From the NCBI GenBank assembly GCA_028287785.1, contig JAQBOZ010000037.1, positions 1 to 64,000 on the forward strand: DNA of 64,000 bases, in the 5' to 3' direction. The notes below the pieces were generated by a model, which ran no database searches, was not told the origin of the DNA, and worked only from the letters and a program-made list of their open reading frames with translations. Source of the DNA: Chlorobiota bacterium (GTDB taxonomy: Bacteria > Bacteroidota > Ignavibacteria > OLB7). Of the stretch, positions 63,833 to 64,000 are shown one piece after another (position 1 is the stretch's first letter; every line of letters begins with the position of its first letter). The translations under genes were made by a program, and so were the position numbers.

Positions 63833-63870
63833 GCATGGGGCCGGTCGATTTCTCCTCACCGGCCCCATGC
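63833..63870. terminator. Hairpin at the 3' end of the partial LuxR gene
   Basis: GCATGGGGCCGGT (63833-63845) and ACCGGCCCCATGC (63858-63870) form a 13-bp perfect stem just after the stop of the minus-strand gene. There is no T-run on either side. Confidence 0.6.
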
Positions 63871-63872
63871 TG

Positions 63873-64000
63873 TCACAGCAGGTTGATCTCCTTGGCCCGG
63901 ACCAGCGCCTGGGTGCGGCTCTCCACGCCGAGCTTGCTGTAGAGATTGTTGATATGCGTCTTCACGGTGCTCAACGATATATAGAGCGCATCACCAATCG
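63873..64000 (-). CDS. LuxR-family regulator, C-terminal part (runs off window edge)
   Basis: Only the last ~42 codons are in the window; the gene continues past 64000. The visible translation ends LSTVKTHINNLYSKLGVESRTQALVRAKEINLL. This is the second and third helices of a GerE/LuxR HTH as found in MalT/LAL-type or response-regulator proteins. N-terminal domains are not visible. Confidence 0.85.
   Translation of the reverse strand, partial: IGDALYISLSTVKTHINNLYSKLGVESRTQALVRAKEINLL

Larger units (their letters stand above)
62878..63872. other. Non-coding region between two LuxR-type regulator genes
   Basis: No supported gene in 1 kb. The left end holds two inverted repeats (62893-62969). 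63299-63493 holds four consecutive hairpins. The right end (~63714-63790) holds a phrase related to one near 61540. A strong hairpin at 63833-63870 abuts the partial LuxR gene. Confidence 0.5.

Overview
The window is high in G+C (roughly 60 percent by eye). It looks like chromosome from a free-living member of the Bacteroidota/Chlorobi assemblage, most likely an Ignavibacteria- or Kapabacteria-type lineage. The evidence is secreted proteins with Por-type (T9SS type A) C-terminal sorting modules, HpnC/HpnD squalene synthases, Mpl, a QueF/QueD/QueC set and an H+-pyrophosphatase of the Bacteroidota-like branch. No rRNA operon or CRISPR array was seen, and only one tRNA gene (Gln).

0-7 kb is a sulfur amino-acid block on the minus strand. 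metB-metX-hom lies behind a complete SAM-I riboswitch with its own intrinsic terminator. It is followed by a cysM-mec-cysO-moeZ operon, which is the sulfur-carrier-protein route to cysteine best known from Mycobacterium. 7-17 kb holds a dTDP-sugar epimerase-like protein, an acyl-CoA dehydrogenase, an ECF sigma factor with a small membrane protein, a succinate-semialdehyde dehydrogenase, two lipoproteins, hppA and a DUF4279 protein. 17-23 kb is mostly translation genes: rplI, ssb, rpsF (with a candidate S6:S18 leader hairpin), pth, rplY, prs and tRNA-Gln.

23-43 kb contains an ABC-2 exporter, ptsI, mpl, hpnC and hpnD with a T9SS-sorted protein between them, a GT-C-like membrane protein, a thioesterase, an asparaginase, panB, a lipoate ligase, a UgpC/MalK ATPase, an HNH nuclease and a transaldolase. 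43-55 kb contains a 1450-residue T9SS cell-surface protein, purN, a macrodomain protein, the preQ0/preQ1 genes queF-queD-queC, and a large AddB-like nuclease.

54.7-64 kb looks accessory and regulatory, with visibly lower G+C and long non-coding stretches. It contains a divergent HTH pair whose UmuD-like domain has lost both catalytic residues, an ATPase with a C-terminal SARP-like module, a secreted protein, a regulator that joins an IS630-transposase-like HTH to a LuxR HTH, and the C-terminus of another LuxR regulator at the window edge. Between the last two lies a run of at least four hairpins, two of which share a conserved loop on different arms.

Several palindromic intergenic element families recur across the window. 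The clearest is built around a GTTTGAAAC core and sits at gene 3' ends.
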